Assembly: GCF_016862675.1 (NCBI RefSeq)
Contig: NZ_BONK01000004.1
Location: forward strand, 248,001-312,000
Source of the DNA: Cellulomonas chitinilytica
GTDB lineage: Bacteria; Actinomycetota; Actinomycetes; Actinomycetales; Cellulomonadaceae
Direction: 5' to 3'
DNA length: 64,000 nt
The notes beneath the pieces were generated by a model that was not told the origin of the DNA, made no database searches, and saw nothing but the letters and a program-made list of their open reading frames with translations. Shown here piece by piece: positions 37,561-45,535 of the stretch (position 1 is its first letter; each line of letters opens with the position of its first letter). A program made the position numbers and the translations under genes.

Positions 37561-37590
37561 ATGCTAATCGCCGGATCACATGGTGGGCAA
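37561..37590 (-). promoter_or_regulatory. Putative promoter of the SAM riboswitch-metF-metE operon
   Basis: Minus strand: TTGCCC (37590-37585), an 18-base spacer, TAGCAT (37566-37561). Transcription would begin just at the 5' end of the riboswitch. Confidence 0.5.
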
Positions 37591-37591
37591 C

Positions 37592-37617
37592 CGTTCTCGT
37601 CTGTCGAGACGAGAACG
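37592..37617. promoter_or_regulatory. 10-bp inverted repeat next to the met promoter
   Basis: CGTTCTCGTC-TGTCGA-GACGAGAACG is a perfect palindrome with a 6-base centre. It abuts the putative -35 element of the metF promoter, so a dimeric regulator may act there in addition to the riboswitch. Confidence 0.5.
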
Positions 37618-37727
37618 TCCGCGAGGTGCTCCGCGCCGATCTGGCGCCGTCACAGGTCGTCACCCGGACGGCCTAATCCCACACCACGCCAGTCACTGTC
37701 AATATGACTCGCGACACGTCCAAGCCG

Positions 37728-37757
37728 CTGACGCGTGGTCCGGTTTGCCCCTAGCGT
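37728..37757 (+). promoter_or_regulatory. Possible promoter of the bacteriocin-like gene
   Basis: CTGACG (37728-37733), an 18-base spacer, and TAGCGT (37752-37757), about 80 bases ahead of the GTG start at 37836. The match is moderate. Confidence 0.35.
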
Positions 37758-37835
37758 CGAACCGGCCGGAGTGACGGTCAGTCCGCTGGGAGACCCACGG
37801 GCCCCAGCCACACAATGAATGGTCGAGGTGGATCT

Positions 37836-38126
37836 GTGAACAAGGTGTCGAGAGCTGCCGCTGCAACGGTTCTTGCGGCAGGAATGGTGTGGGGTGCGGC
37901 TGGCGCAGCGAACGCCACGATCACCAGCCCCGGCGGTGGCACGTGGGATTCCGGCGCAAGCGCGAAGCTCGTCTGGTCCGACTACCACCACCCGAGCAAG
38001 ACGCACCGGTCTTCTGTCGTGGGTGAGATCTACTACACGAGCGACTGGACGGCGCCCGGGCTGTGGTCCTACGCCGCCACGTACGCGAAGCTCTCCGGGA
38101 ACAAGGCGTACTGGGACGTCAAGTAG
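37836..38126 (+). CDS. Lactococcin 972-family bacteriocin precursor
   Basis: 96 residues. A 27-residue signal peptide ends at ANA, leaving a mature chain of about 69, close to the 66 of lactococcin 972. The family pattern is clear in the mature part: WSDYHHPSKTHRSSV, then WTAPGLWSYAATYAKLSGNKAYWDVK at the end. Lactococcin 972 binds lipid II and blocks septum formation. The GTG at 37836 follows GAGGTGG by four bases, preferred over an ATG at 37815 without a ribosome site. Codon use is less GC-biased than the neighbours. Followed by a strong hairpin. Confidence 0.88.
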   Translation: MNKVSRAAAATVLAAGMVWGAAGAANATITSPGGGTWDSGASAKLVWSDYHHPSKTHRSSVVGEIYYTSDWTAPGLWSYAATYAKLSGNKAYWDVK

Positions 38127-38139
38127 TCACGCCCTCGAC

Positions 38140-38172
38140 GGGTCCGGCGGCACACCACGTGCCGCCGGACCC
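38140..38172 (+). terminator. 14-bp hairpin between bacteriocin and lipoprotein genes
   Basis: GGGTCCGGCGGCAC and GTGCCGCCGGACCC form a perfect stem around ACCAC, 13 bases after the bacteriocin stop. As a partial terminator it would keep bacteriocin transcript above the downstream transporter genes. Confidence 0.75.
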
Positions 38173-38208
38173 GTCGGTGCTTCACATCCGCACGAGATCT
38201 GGAGACGC

Positions 38209-38838
38209 ATGCGCACCGAACGACGGACGGTCATCGCCGGAGGTCTGATCCTCCTGTCGCTGGTCGTCTCCGCCTGCGGGGGTCCCGGCGACGATCCGGG
38301 CGACAGCCAGGCCCCACCCACCTCCGCGACCGTGGACGTGCCGGACTTCTCCGGCCCGTACGCCGCCGAGTTCGCCGAGACCTACCGGTCCGCGTCGTCG
38401 GACTTCGTCCGCTCCGCCCTCGAGGACGAGCAGATCTCCGACGCCGAGTTCGCCGAGATGACCGAGCGGTTCCGTCAGTGCCTCGCGGACGAGGGCATCG
38501 AGTTCATGGGATTCGACGGTGACGGCTACCAGACGTCCCTCGCTCCCCACGGCGGTGACACGCACGAGATCGTCTCAGGATGCGCCACCGAAAGCGGACA
38601 GGACGCCATCGGAATGCTCCGCGACATCATGACCGTCAATCCCGAGCACCGCGACATCCCGGCGGCCATGGCGGAATGTCTGGTCGGTGAGGGTGTGGTT
38701 TCCCCGGGATACGGTGCCGACGACTACGACGCCGACATGGCGGGCCGGTTCGCAGACCCTGCCAATATTTCCCAGGAATTGAAGGACGCGCTCATCTCGT
38801 GCTCGCGCGATCCGTTGGGAATCCTGGGTGAGAAGTAG
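38209..38838 (+). CDS. Cys-containing lipoprotein of the bacteriocin locus
   Basis: 209 residues. Signal peptide with lipobox VSAC (C23), then an acidic domain with spaced Cys-Gly segments: FRQCLADEGIEF, SGCATESG, AECLVGEGVV and ISCSRD. The same kind of CxxxG segments recur in the lipoprotein at 48630, so the two look distantly related. ATG with GGAG five bases upstream. Its end overlaps the next gene by 11 bases. An immunity or sensing role on the cell surface is inference from position. Confidence 0.75.
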   Translation: MRTERRTVIAGGLILLSLVVSACGGPGDDPGDSQAPPTSATVDVPDFSGPYAAEFAETYRSASSDFVRSALEDEQISDAEFAEMTERFRQCLADEGIEFMGFDGDGYQTSLAPHGGDTHEIVSGCATESGQDAIGMLRDIMTVNPEHRDIPAAMAECLVGEGVVSPGYGADDYDADMAGRFADPANISQELKDALISCSRDPLGILGEK

Positions 38839-39862
38839 GACGATCACGCCCACGCGGGTGGGCCTCACGATCATCGGCGCCGTCGCCCTCGTGGCGACCG
38901 GCGTGCTGACGGGCGTCGCCTACACGACGCATGCCGTGCCGACGGGTCTGCAGCCCGCGGTCGACGCCTCGGTGTTCCCGGTCTCCGCGACGGCCTTCGA
39001 CGACGCGCGACCCGTCAAGCTGTCCGTGACCCGCGGGCCGAAGATCGCCCTGACCGCTCCCGTCGACGGCAGGGTCACGCGGTTCGCGTGCTCCCCGGGG
39101 GCGTCCATCACGTCCGGGACCTCACCGCTCGCGCTGGACGGTGCGCCGGTCATCGCCCTGGCGACCTCGACCCCGCTGTGGCGGGACCTGGCGATCGGCG
39201 ACAAGGGCGACGACGTGACGGCCCTCCAGCAGGAGCTGGCACGGCTCGGCTACACCGCGGCGGTGACGGGGAAGGTCGACAGGGCGACGCTGCGGGCGTT
39301 CACCCGGTTGCGGGAGTCCGTCGGCGAGAAGGTGGAGCCGTCGGCCCAGGGGTCGATCGGCGGCGTCCTGTGGCTGCCCGCGGTCACGACCGGCATCGAG
39401 TCCTGCCCGGTCGCCGCGGGCAGCACCGTCACCGCCGGCGACGACGTAGCCACGGTGCCCGGCGCCCTGCTGAATGTGTCGATCATCGACCTCCCGCTCG
39501 ACCTGGTCGACGGCGCACGCGTCCTGACGGTCGACGGGACGAGCGTGCCGTTCGTCCCGTCGACCGCCACCGCCGACCCGGCGACGCTGTCCGCGCTCGA
39601 CGGTCTTCCGTCCCTCGGGGTGCAGGAGGAGGGCGACGAGCCGGTGAACGCGAAGCTCGTGCTCTCCTCGCCGATCCAGGTCTCCGTCGTCCCGCCCTCG
39701 GCGGTCTTCGGGTCGGCCGAGCAGTCCTGCGTCATGTCCGCCGGGCGCCCGACGAAGGTCCAGGTGGTCGGGTCCGAGCTCGGACAGTCATTCGTCCTCG
39801 TCGACGGACCGGCCCCGCAGGACGTCGACGTCACCCCGCCCGAGGACGCGGCGTGCGGGTAG
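38828..39862 (+). CDS. Peptidoglycan-binding membrane-fusion-type protein (bacteriocin locus)
   Basis: 344 residues. One N-terminal membrane segment (about 9-30), a beta-barrel-like region, and a PG_binding_1 domain near residues 118-155 (IGDKGDDVTALQQELARLGY...DRATLRAF). The C-terminal part resembles the beta domains of HlyD/MacA-type adaptor proteins (VPPSAVFG). It would bridge the ABC permease and the cell wall. GTG start lies inside the end of the lipoprotein gene; its own end overlaps the ATPase gene by 10 bases. Confidence 0.8.
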   Translation: MRSRTITPTRVGLTIIGAVALVATGVLTGVAYTTHAVPTGLQPAVDASVFPVSATAFDDARPVKLSVTRGPKIALTAPVDGRVTRFACSPGASITSGTSPLALDGAPVIALATSTPLWRDLAIGDKGDDVTALQQELARLGYTAAVTGKVDRATLRAFTRLRESVGEKVEPSAQGSIGGVLWLPAVTTGIESCPVAAGSTVTAGDDVATVPGALLNVSIIDLPLDLVDGARVLTVDGTSVPFVPSTATADPATLSALDGLPSLGVQEEGDEPVNAKLVLSSPIQVSVVPPSAVFGSAEQSCVMSAGRPTKVQVVGSELGQSFVLVDGPAPQDVDVTPPEDAACG

Positions 39863-40479
39863 ACGTCTCAGGACTCGGGCATCGGTTCGGAGACCGGCCG
39901 TGGCTCTTCCGAGGTCTCGACCGGACGTTGCACCCGGGACGCGTCTACGCGCTCACCGGCCCCTCCGGCTCGGGGAAGAGCACGCTCCTCGCGATCCTGG
40001 CCGGGTGGATGACCGCGCGTGAGGGCAGCGTCGAGCATCGCCACGTCGACGACGTCGGGTGGGTGTTCCAGAATCCGCACGGGACGCCGCGACGCACGGC
40101 GATCGATCACGTCATGTTCCCGCTCCTGGCCGGCGGCGCTCGGGTGCGGGAGGCCGAGGCGGTCGCACGAGGTCTCCTGGAGCGGTTCCGGCTCGTCGAC
40201 GTCGCCGACCAGCAGTTCCGCCGCCTCTCCGGCGGGGAGGGGCAGCGGCTGATGCTGGCCCGGGCCGTCGCCGCGCAACCGCAGCTCCTCCTGGTCGACG
40301 AGCCCACCGCGCAGCTCGACCTCTCGACCGCTCGCGAGGTCAACCAGGCGATCTCCCGGCTGGCCTCACCCCGGACCATCATCGTCGTCGCCACGCACAA
40401 CCCGGAGACCCGGGACTCGTGCACCGACCATGTCGACCTCGGCGAGCACCAGGACGCGACCCGCGCCGGTGGCCGATGA
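39853..40479 (+). CDS. ABC transporter ATPase (LolD/MacB type, bacteriocin locus)
   Basis: 208 residues, a compact ATPase. Walker A GPSGSGKST, Q-loop VFQNPHGTP, signature LSGGEGQRL, Walker B LLLVDEPTAQLD, switch His in ATHNPE. GTG start at 39853 overlaps the adaptor gene by 10 bases and its stop overlaps the permease ATG. With the permease it forms an FtsEX/MacB-like complex, of the sort found in lactococcin-972 loci as a putative immunity system. Confidence 0.9.
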   Translation: MRVDVSGLGHRFGDRPWLFRGLDRTLHPGRVYALTGPSGSGKSTLLAILAGWMTAREGSVEHRHVDDVGWVFQNPHGTPRRTAIDHVMFPLLAGGARVREAEAVARGLLERFRLVDVADQQFRRLSGGEGQRLMLARAVAAQPQLLLVDEPTAQLDLSTAREVNQAISRLASPRTIIVVATHNPETRDSCTDHVDLGEHQDATRAGGR

Positions 40480-41546
40480 GGGTCGAGGCGATCCTCCGCG
40501 AGGCGTGGCGCAACGTCTCCTCCGGCACGGTCCGAGCCGTTGCGCTGTCGCTCGTCCTGACCGCCCTCGGCCTGACGGCGGTCGCCGCAGAGTTCAGCTT
40601 CGTCTCCGGGGTCGAGCGGGAGGCCCAGGAGTTCCGGGACTCCGGCGGCTCGATCATCACGGTGCTGGCGCCCGGCCGCGTCGACGGCGCCCGGTGCGAC
40701 GGCCTCGCGAGCGTCCGTGGTGTGCGGGCGGCCGGGGCGCTCGCTGTGCTCCACGACGAGCGCATCACCGCCGTGGCGCTCCCCGGAGCACCGCTCGCGC
40801 ACGGCCGCGCCAGCGCAGGGTTCCCGGCTGTTCTCCGTGCCGAGACGGACGGCGGTCCCGGACTCATCCTGTCCGGAGACGCCGAACGCCTGCTGGACGC
40901 CACGGTCGGCGACGGTCTGCGGACGACGGACGGCACGACTCGGGTGTCCGGCGTCTACGAGTACCCCAGGGACGGCCGGCGTGACGGATACGGCTACATG
41001 GCGCTGGAGACCGACGGCTCCTCGACCGCCTTCGACGAGTGCTGGGTGGACGTGTGGCCGCAGGACGCCGCGATGAGGTCGCTGATCCTCACGACCCTGC
41101 GCCCGGGGACCGGGACCGACGACGAGCAGCCTGAGGTCGCGCCGCTGAACCTGACGCACGGCCTCGGGTTCGAGGGGTACACCCGGTACCGCGACAGGAT
41201 CACTCGCTGGGCGGGGGTCGGGATCGGTGTCCTCACCGCGATCATCAGCTTCGTCGCGCTGCGTGCGCGCCGGGTCGAGATCGCCTCCGCGCTGCACGAC
41301 CGGGCCTCCCGGATCGACCTGTGGGCCGTCACGTTCACCGAGACGCTGGTGTGGGCGGCGCCCCCGGTCGTCTTCTGCACGGTCGTGAGCGCGACCGTCT
41401 TCGCGGCCCGTGGCGAGCTCGTCGTCGGTGTCGTCCTCGGAGCACGCGTCGCGATGCTCATCGCTGCCGGTGCCGTCCTCGGCGTGGCGACCGCGCTGCT
41501 CGCGACCCGCGAGCGAGACCTGTTCCTCTACGCGAAGGACAGGTGA
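40476..41546 (+). CDS. MacB/FtsX-like permease (bacteriocin locus)
   Basis: 356 residues. One N-terminal membrane segment (about 20-40), a large extracytoplasmic domain with two Cys (R-C-DG, DE-C-WVD), and three C-terminal segments from about residue 245. This is the FtsX/MacB topology, which works by mechanotransmission and not by simple transport. ATGA overlap with the ATPase. The substrate may be the bacteriocin, its complex with lipid II, or the adjacent lipoprotein. Confidence 0.82.
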   Translation: MRVEAILREAWRNVSSGTVRAVALSLVLTALGLTAVAAEFSFVSGVEREAQEFRDSGGSIITVLAPGRVDGARCDGLASVRGVRAAGALAVLHDERITAVALPGAPLAHGRASAGFPAVLRAETDGGPGLILSGDAERLLDATVGDGLRTTDGTTRVSGVYEYPRDGRRDGYGYMALETDGSSTAFDECWVDVWPQDAAMRSLILTTLRPGTGTDDEQPEVAPLNLTHGLGFEGYTRYRDRITRWAGVGIGVLTAIISFVALRARRVEIASALHDRASRIDLWAVTFTETLVWAAPPVVFCTVVSATVFAARGELVVGVVLGARVAMLIAAGAVLGVATALLATRERDLFLYAKDR

Positions 41547-41623
41547 CCGCGAGATGGCACGGGCCGCCTCACCGACCGGAAACAGGTCGCCGAGGGGTGG
41601 GCCGCCCGGGAGAGGATGGGCGC

Positions 41624-43270
41624 ATGTCAGCCACGGTCCAGGTGAAGGGTGTCAGCGCGGGGTTCGGGGACCGGGAGCTGTTCTCCGGTGTCGACCTCGT
41701 CGTCGCGCCCGGTGACGTCGTCGGGCTCGTCGGCCCGAACGGCGCCGGCAAGTCGACGCTGCTGCGCATCCTCGGCGGGCATCGGGCTCCCGATGCCGGC
41801 GCGGTCGCGGTCTCCCCGCCGCAGGCGCAGCTCGGGTACCTGGCGCAGGAGATCGAGCGGGTCCCCGGGGAGTCGGTGCGGGAGCACCTCGGTCGGCGCA
41901 CCGGTGTCACACCCGCGCACGAGGCGATGGACGCGGCCGCGCACGCCCTCGCGGCCGGCGAGCCGGGCGCCGACGACACGTACGCGGACGCCCTGGAGCG
42001 GTGGCTGGCGCTCGGTGGCGCCGACCTCGACGCGCGGCTGGGCACCGTCGCCGACGACCTCGGCCTGAGCGTCGACCTCGACCTGGAGATGACCGCGCTG
42101 TCCGGGGGGCAGGCCGCGCGCGTCGGGCTGGCCGCGCTGCTGCTGTCCCGGTACGACGTGTTCCTGCTCGACGAGCCGACGAACGACCTCGACGCCGACG
42201 GGCTGGAGGTCCTGGAGGACTTCGTGCGGCGGGCCGAGGCACCGATCGTGCTGGTCAGCCACGACCGCGAGTTCCTGTCCCGCACGGTCACCGCGGTCGT
42301 CGAGATCGACCGCAGTCTGCAGCGGGTGTCCGTGTACGGGGGGTCGTACGACTCCTACCTGGAGGAGCGCTCGATCGCCCGGCGGCGGGCGCGCGAGGCG
42401 TACGAGGACTACTCCGGGCGCCTCTCCGAGCTGCAGGCCCGCGCGCGCCGGCAGCGTGCGTGGATGGAGAAGGGCGTCCGCAACGCCCGGCGCAAGGCCA
42501 CCGACAACGACAAGTTCATCCCGGCGTTCCGGGCCGAGTCGGCCGAGAAGCAGGCGGCGAAGGCACGTCAGACGGACAAGATGATCGACCGGCTCGAGGT
42601 CGTCGAGGAGCCGCGCAAGGAGTGGCAGCTGCAGCTGACGATCGCCTCGGGCCCGCGGTCCGGTGACGTGGTCGCGGTGGCCCGGGCGGCGTCGGTGACC
42701 CGCGGGGACTTCACGCTCGGGCCCGTCGACCTGCAGCTCGACCGGCAGGACCGCGTCGCCGTCACGGGGCCGAACGGCTCGGGAAAGACGACGCTGCTGG
42801 CGCTGCTGCTCGGCCGGCTCGCTCCGACGTCGGGGGCGGTCTCGCTCGGGTCGGGGGTGCTCGTCGGGGAGGTGGACCAGGCCCGTGAGGCCTTCGAGGG
42901 GCCGGAGTCCCTGGTCACCGCGTTCGCGCGCGAGGTGCCCGACTGGACGACGGCCGACGTGCGGACGCTGCTCGCGAAGTTCGGGCTCGGCGGCGACCAC
43001 GTGCACCGGCCGGCCGCCTCGCAGTCGCCCGGTGAGCGGACGCGCGCGGCGCTCGCGCTGCTGCAGGCCCGCGGTGTGAACCTGCTCGTGCTGGACGAGC
43101 CGACGAACCACCTGGACCTGCCCGCGATCGAGCAGCTCGAGCAGGCGCTCGACGCCTTCGACGGGACGATCCTGCTGGTCACGCACGACAGGCGCATGCT
43201 CGACACGGTCCGGCTGACGCGCCGCTGGCACGTCGAGGACGGCCGCGTCACGGAGGTCACGCCCGACTGA
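41624..43270 (+). CDS. ABC-F family ATPase (ribosome-associated type)
   Basis: 548 residues with two ATPase domains and no membrane segments, as in ABC-F translation factors and antibiotic-resistance proteins. Domain 1: GPNGAGKST, LSGGQAARV, FLLDEPTNDLD. Domain 2: GPNGSGKTT, QSPGERTRA (signature degenerate from SGGE), LVLDEPTNHLD. The linker is helical and basic (RARRQRAWMEKGVRNARRKATDNDK). It lies 77 bases after the bacteriocin-locus permease; it may be independent. Specificity for a given antibiotic cannot be assigned. Confidence 0.9.
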   Translation: MSATVQVKGVSAGFGDRELFSGVDLVVAPGDVVGLVGPNGAGKSTLLRILGGHRAPDAGAVAVSPPQAQLGYLAQEIERVPGESVREHLGRRTGVTPAHEAMDAAAHALAAGEPGADDTYADALERWLALGGADLDARLGTVADDLGLSVDLDLEMTALSGGQAARVGLAALLLSRYDVFLLDEPTNDLDADGLEVLEDFVRRAEAPIVLVSHDREFLSRTVTAVVEIDRSLQRVSVYGGSYDSYLEERSIARRRAREAYEDYSGRLSELQARARRQRAWMEKGVRNARRKATDNDKFIPAFRAESAEKQAAKARQTDKMIDRLEVVEEPRKEWQLQLTIASGPRSGDVVAVARAASVTRGDFTLGPVDLQLDRQDRVAVTGPNGSGKTTLLALLLGRLAPTSGAVSLGSGVLVGEVDQAREAFEGPESLVTAFAREVPDWTTADVRTLLAKFGLGGDHVHRPAASQSPGERTRAALALLQARGVNLLVLDEPTNHLDLPAIEQLEQALDAFDGTILLVTHDRRMLDTVRLTRRWHVEDGRVTEVTPD

Positions 43271-43285
43271 CGGCGGGCGGGTGCG

Positions 43286-43504
43286 TCAGCGGGTGCGGCG
43301 GTTGTTGAGGCTGCCCGCGGGACGGGTGCGGTTGCGCTGCGTCGGCACGTCGAACCACGAGTTGGGGTGACCCGCCGGGACGGCGTCCAGCCCCTCCCGG
43401 ACGGCAGCCAGGATCTGGGCGTCGGGGTCCGTGGGGACCCGCAGGGCGTCCTCGGCCGCACGGATGGCGTCGAGTCGCCCCTCAGGCTCGGGCATCTCGC
43501 TCAT
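43286..43504 (-). CDS. Small hypothetical protein
   Basis: 72 residues starting MSEMPEPEGRLD, with a helical middle and a basic Arg/Asn-rich end (RNRTRPAGSLNNRRTR). No recognised family. The ATG has no ribosome site. Convergent with the ABC-F gene 15 bases away. Kept because the frame is open and the composition is protein-like, but support is modest. Confidence 0.45.
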   Translation of the reverse strand: MSEMPEPEGRLDAIRAAEDALRVPTDPDAQILAAVREGLDAVPAGHPNSWFDVPTQRNRTRPAGSLNNRRTR

Positions 43505-43603
43505 AGGGGTGGACTGTAGTCGGGGCGTCGTGATCTGCCGATATCCGGCGAGCCGCTTCACCCAACCCGTCACCCCGTGGGAGTAGCCGCCCGGGAGCAG
43601 CGG

Positions 43604-44188
43604 TCATCGGTCGGCGAGGGCGACCGGGCAGCTCGCGAGGTGGTCGTCGACGAGCCCGCAGGCCTGCATCGCGGCGTAGGCGGTCGTGGGCCCGATGAAC
43701 CGGAACCCGAGGCTCTTGAGCTCCTTGGCGAGCGCCTTCGACTCGGGCGTGGAGGCGGGGACGTCGACCCAGGTCGACGGCCGGACGTGCCCGGCGCGGT
43801 CGGGTGCGTGCGACCAGATGACCTCGTCGAGCGTGCGTCCGGACTCGTGCAGCGCGCGCAGCGCCCGGGCGTTCGCGATGGTGGCCTCGATCTTCGCGCG
43901 GTTGCGCACGATGCCCGCGTCGGCCATGAGGCGTGCGACGTCGTCGTCCCCGTACTGCGCGACGACGTCGGCGTCGAAGTCCGCAAACGCCGCCCGGAAC
44001 GCGGGCCGCTTGCGCAGCACGGTGATCCAGGCGAGGCCCGACTGGAACCCCTCGAGGGCCAGCCGCTCGAACAGGGCGTGCTCGCCGTGGACGGGCTTGC
44101 CCCACTCCTCGTCGTGGTACTGCTCGTAGAGCGGGTTGCCGTCGCCGAAGCAGCGGCCGGCCGGGTGGTGCGGGAGCGCCGTGGTCAT
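43604..44188 (-). CDS. tag: DNA-3-methyladenine glycosylase I
   Basis: 194 residues. Family motifs: RCFGDGNPLYEQYHDEEWGKPVH, LFERLALEGFQSGLAWITVLRKRPAFRAAF, IVRNRAKIEATIANARA, and GFRFIGPTTAYAAMQACGLVDDHLASC. The zinc-binding Cys/His snap residues are present (C13, H25-type, C-terminal H and C). Removes alkylated adenine from DNA. Its start overlaps the stop of the TetR-type gene (ATGA), so it is co-expressed with that regulator. Confidence 0.94.
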   Translation of the reverse strand: MTTALPHHPAGRCFGDGNPLYEQYHDEEWGKPVHGEHALFERLALEGFQSGLAWITVLRKRPAFRAAFADFDADVVAQYGDDDVARLMADAGIVRNRAKIEATIANARALRALHESGRTLDEVIWSHAPDRAGHVRPSTWVDVPASTPESKALAKELKSLGFRFIGPTTAYAAMQACGLVDDHLASCPVALADR

Positions 44189-45453
44189 GACGTGAGTGTG
44201 CCGGGGCGGTCCGACACGGCAAGGATCTCGGCGGCGTCCGGGGAGCCGGGCGGCAGCGCGGCGGGCTGTGGGTGGCTCGACGCACGGGCGATGAGCTGCT
44301 CGATGCCGTCCAGCAGGAGCACGGTGCCGAACCCGAGGGTCTCCTCGTCGTCCGCCACCGGCGCCTCGTCGAACGCGCCGCCGTCGACCGCGCGCAGCAG
44401 CGCGGGGTGCGTGCCCCGGTCGGCGAGCATCCGGATCACGTCGCCCATTGCGGCCACCTCGTCCGTCGTCGCCCGCGCGCGCTCGGTCATCGCCGCGACC
44501 AGCCGGAGCTCTTCGAGCATGTGGCTCGACAGCGCGCCGACGGCCAGCAGCTTCTCGGCCTCGGTCAGCGGCACATCGTCGAGCGCCGCGAGCATGGCCT
44601 CCATCCACGTGAGCCGGTTAGGGCCGAGGGTGTGCAGCACGGACGTCGTCTGCGCCATCCACGGGTGCGCGCGCAGCACCGGCTGCGACAGGGCGACCAG
44701 CAGCTCCAGCCGAGCGCGCCAGTCGCCGACCTCGGGCCCGACGGACGGCGCCCGGCCGCCCGCCCGGTCCGTCATGAGGGCGAGCACCTCGTCCTTCGAG
44801 GCGACGTACCGGTAGAGCGACATCGTCGTGAAGCCCAGCGACTCCGCCAGCCGAGCCATCGACACCGCGCCGATCCCTTCCGCGTCGGCCAGCGCGATGG
44901 CGGCGTCGGCGATCTGCTCGAGCGTGAGGCCGGGGCGCGGCCCGCGTCGGGCGGGCTCGGGGGTGCGCCACAGAACCGCGACGTCGGCGGGGAGCCGGCT
45001 CAGGTCCGTCGGCTGGACCGGCGGGGCGCCGTCCTGCTCGGCGCGCTGCGCCTGCCGCCGGGCGTTCTCCGCCTCGCGGGCCGCCCGCTGCTGGGCCAGG
45101 GCCGCCGCGCGCTGGGCCTTCTCGGCCTCGCGCAGCGCCCGACCGGCCTCACGGGCCGCGTCGCGGGCGGCGCGCTCGCGCTCGTTCTTGCGCCGCTCGG
45201 CCTCCTTGACCTGCTCCTGCTCGGCCCGTTCGCGCTCGCGGAGGATGTTCTGCTCGGCCTTCGCCAGGTCGCGCTCGCGGCGCTCGGCGTCCTGCCGGCG
45301 CCGGGCCTCGTCACGCTCGGAGTCTCGCGCGGCCTTCTCCCGGTCCTTCTGGGCCTTCTCGGCCTCTCGACGGGCGAGGCGCTCGGCCTTCTCGCGGTCA
45401 CGGCGCAGCGCGTCGGCCTCCCGACGGGCGTCCTGGTCCTGCTGCTCGTCCAC
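44185..45453 (-). CDS. TetR-family regulator with long coiled-coil N-terminus
   Basis: 422 residues, about twice the usual TetR length. Residues 1 to about 140 are almost wholly Glu/Arg/Ala/Gln/Lys, forming a predicted coiled coil. A TetR DNA-binding domain follows near 170-220 (LTLEQIADAAIALADAEGIGAVSMARLAESLGFTTMSLYRYV), then a TetR_C-type helical ligand domain. The GTG at 45453 has GGAGG five bases upstream, so the coiled coil is translated. The divergent ABC-2 exporter at 45536 and an inverted repeat in between suggest it represses that exporter. Confidence 0.88.
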   Translation of the reverse strand: MDEQQDQDARREADALRRDREKAERLARREAEKAQKDREKAARDSERDEARRRQDAERRERDLAKAEQNILRERERAEQEQVKEAERRKNERERAARDAAREAGRALREAEKAQRAAALAQQRAAREAENARRQAQRAEQDGAPPVQPTDLSRLPADVAVLWRTPEPARRGPRPGLTLEQIADAAIALADAEGIGAVSMARLAESLGFTTMSLYRYVASKDEVLALMTDRAGGRAPSVGPEVGDWRARLELLVALSQPVLRAHPWMAQTTSVLHTLGPNRLTWMEAMLAALDDVPLTEAEKLLAVGALSSHMLEELRLVAAMTERARATTDEVAAMGDVIRMLADRGTHPALLRAVDGGAFDEAPVADDEETLGFGTVLLLDGIEQLIARASSHPQPAALPPGSPDAAEILAVSDRPGTLTS

Positions 45454-45480
45454 GCGTACCTCCTTGACGGCCGATCCTAT

Positions 45481-45521
45481 AACTGTGTATGACTTACACA
45501 CACAGTTTACGTCATACACAG
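45481..45521. promoter_or_regulatory. TetR-type operator between regulator and exporter genes
   Basis: CTGTGTATGAC (45483-45493) and GTCATACACAG (45511-45521) form a perfect 11-bp inverted repeat. Between them lies a further half-site, ACACACAGTT, complementary to AACTGTGT at 45481. The 83-base divergent region is markedly AT-rich, with -35-like TTGACG at 45464. It lies between the two start codons, as expected for a TetR autoregulatory operator. Confidence 0.75.
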
Positions 45522-45535
45522 AAGGGGACACCGAG

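Noticed and set aside
37815..37835. Upstream ATG for the lactococcin-972-like precursor
   Set aside because: No ribosome site, and the seven extra residues spoil the signal peptide; the GTG at 37836 has GAGGTGG at good spacing.
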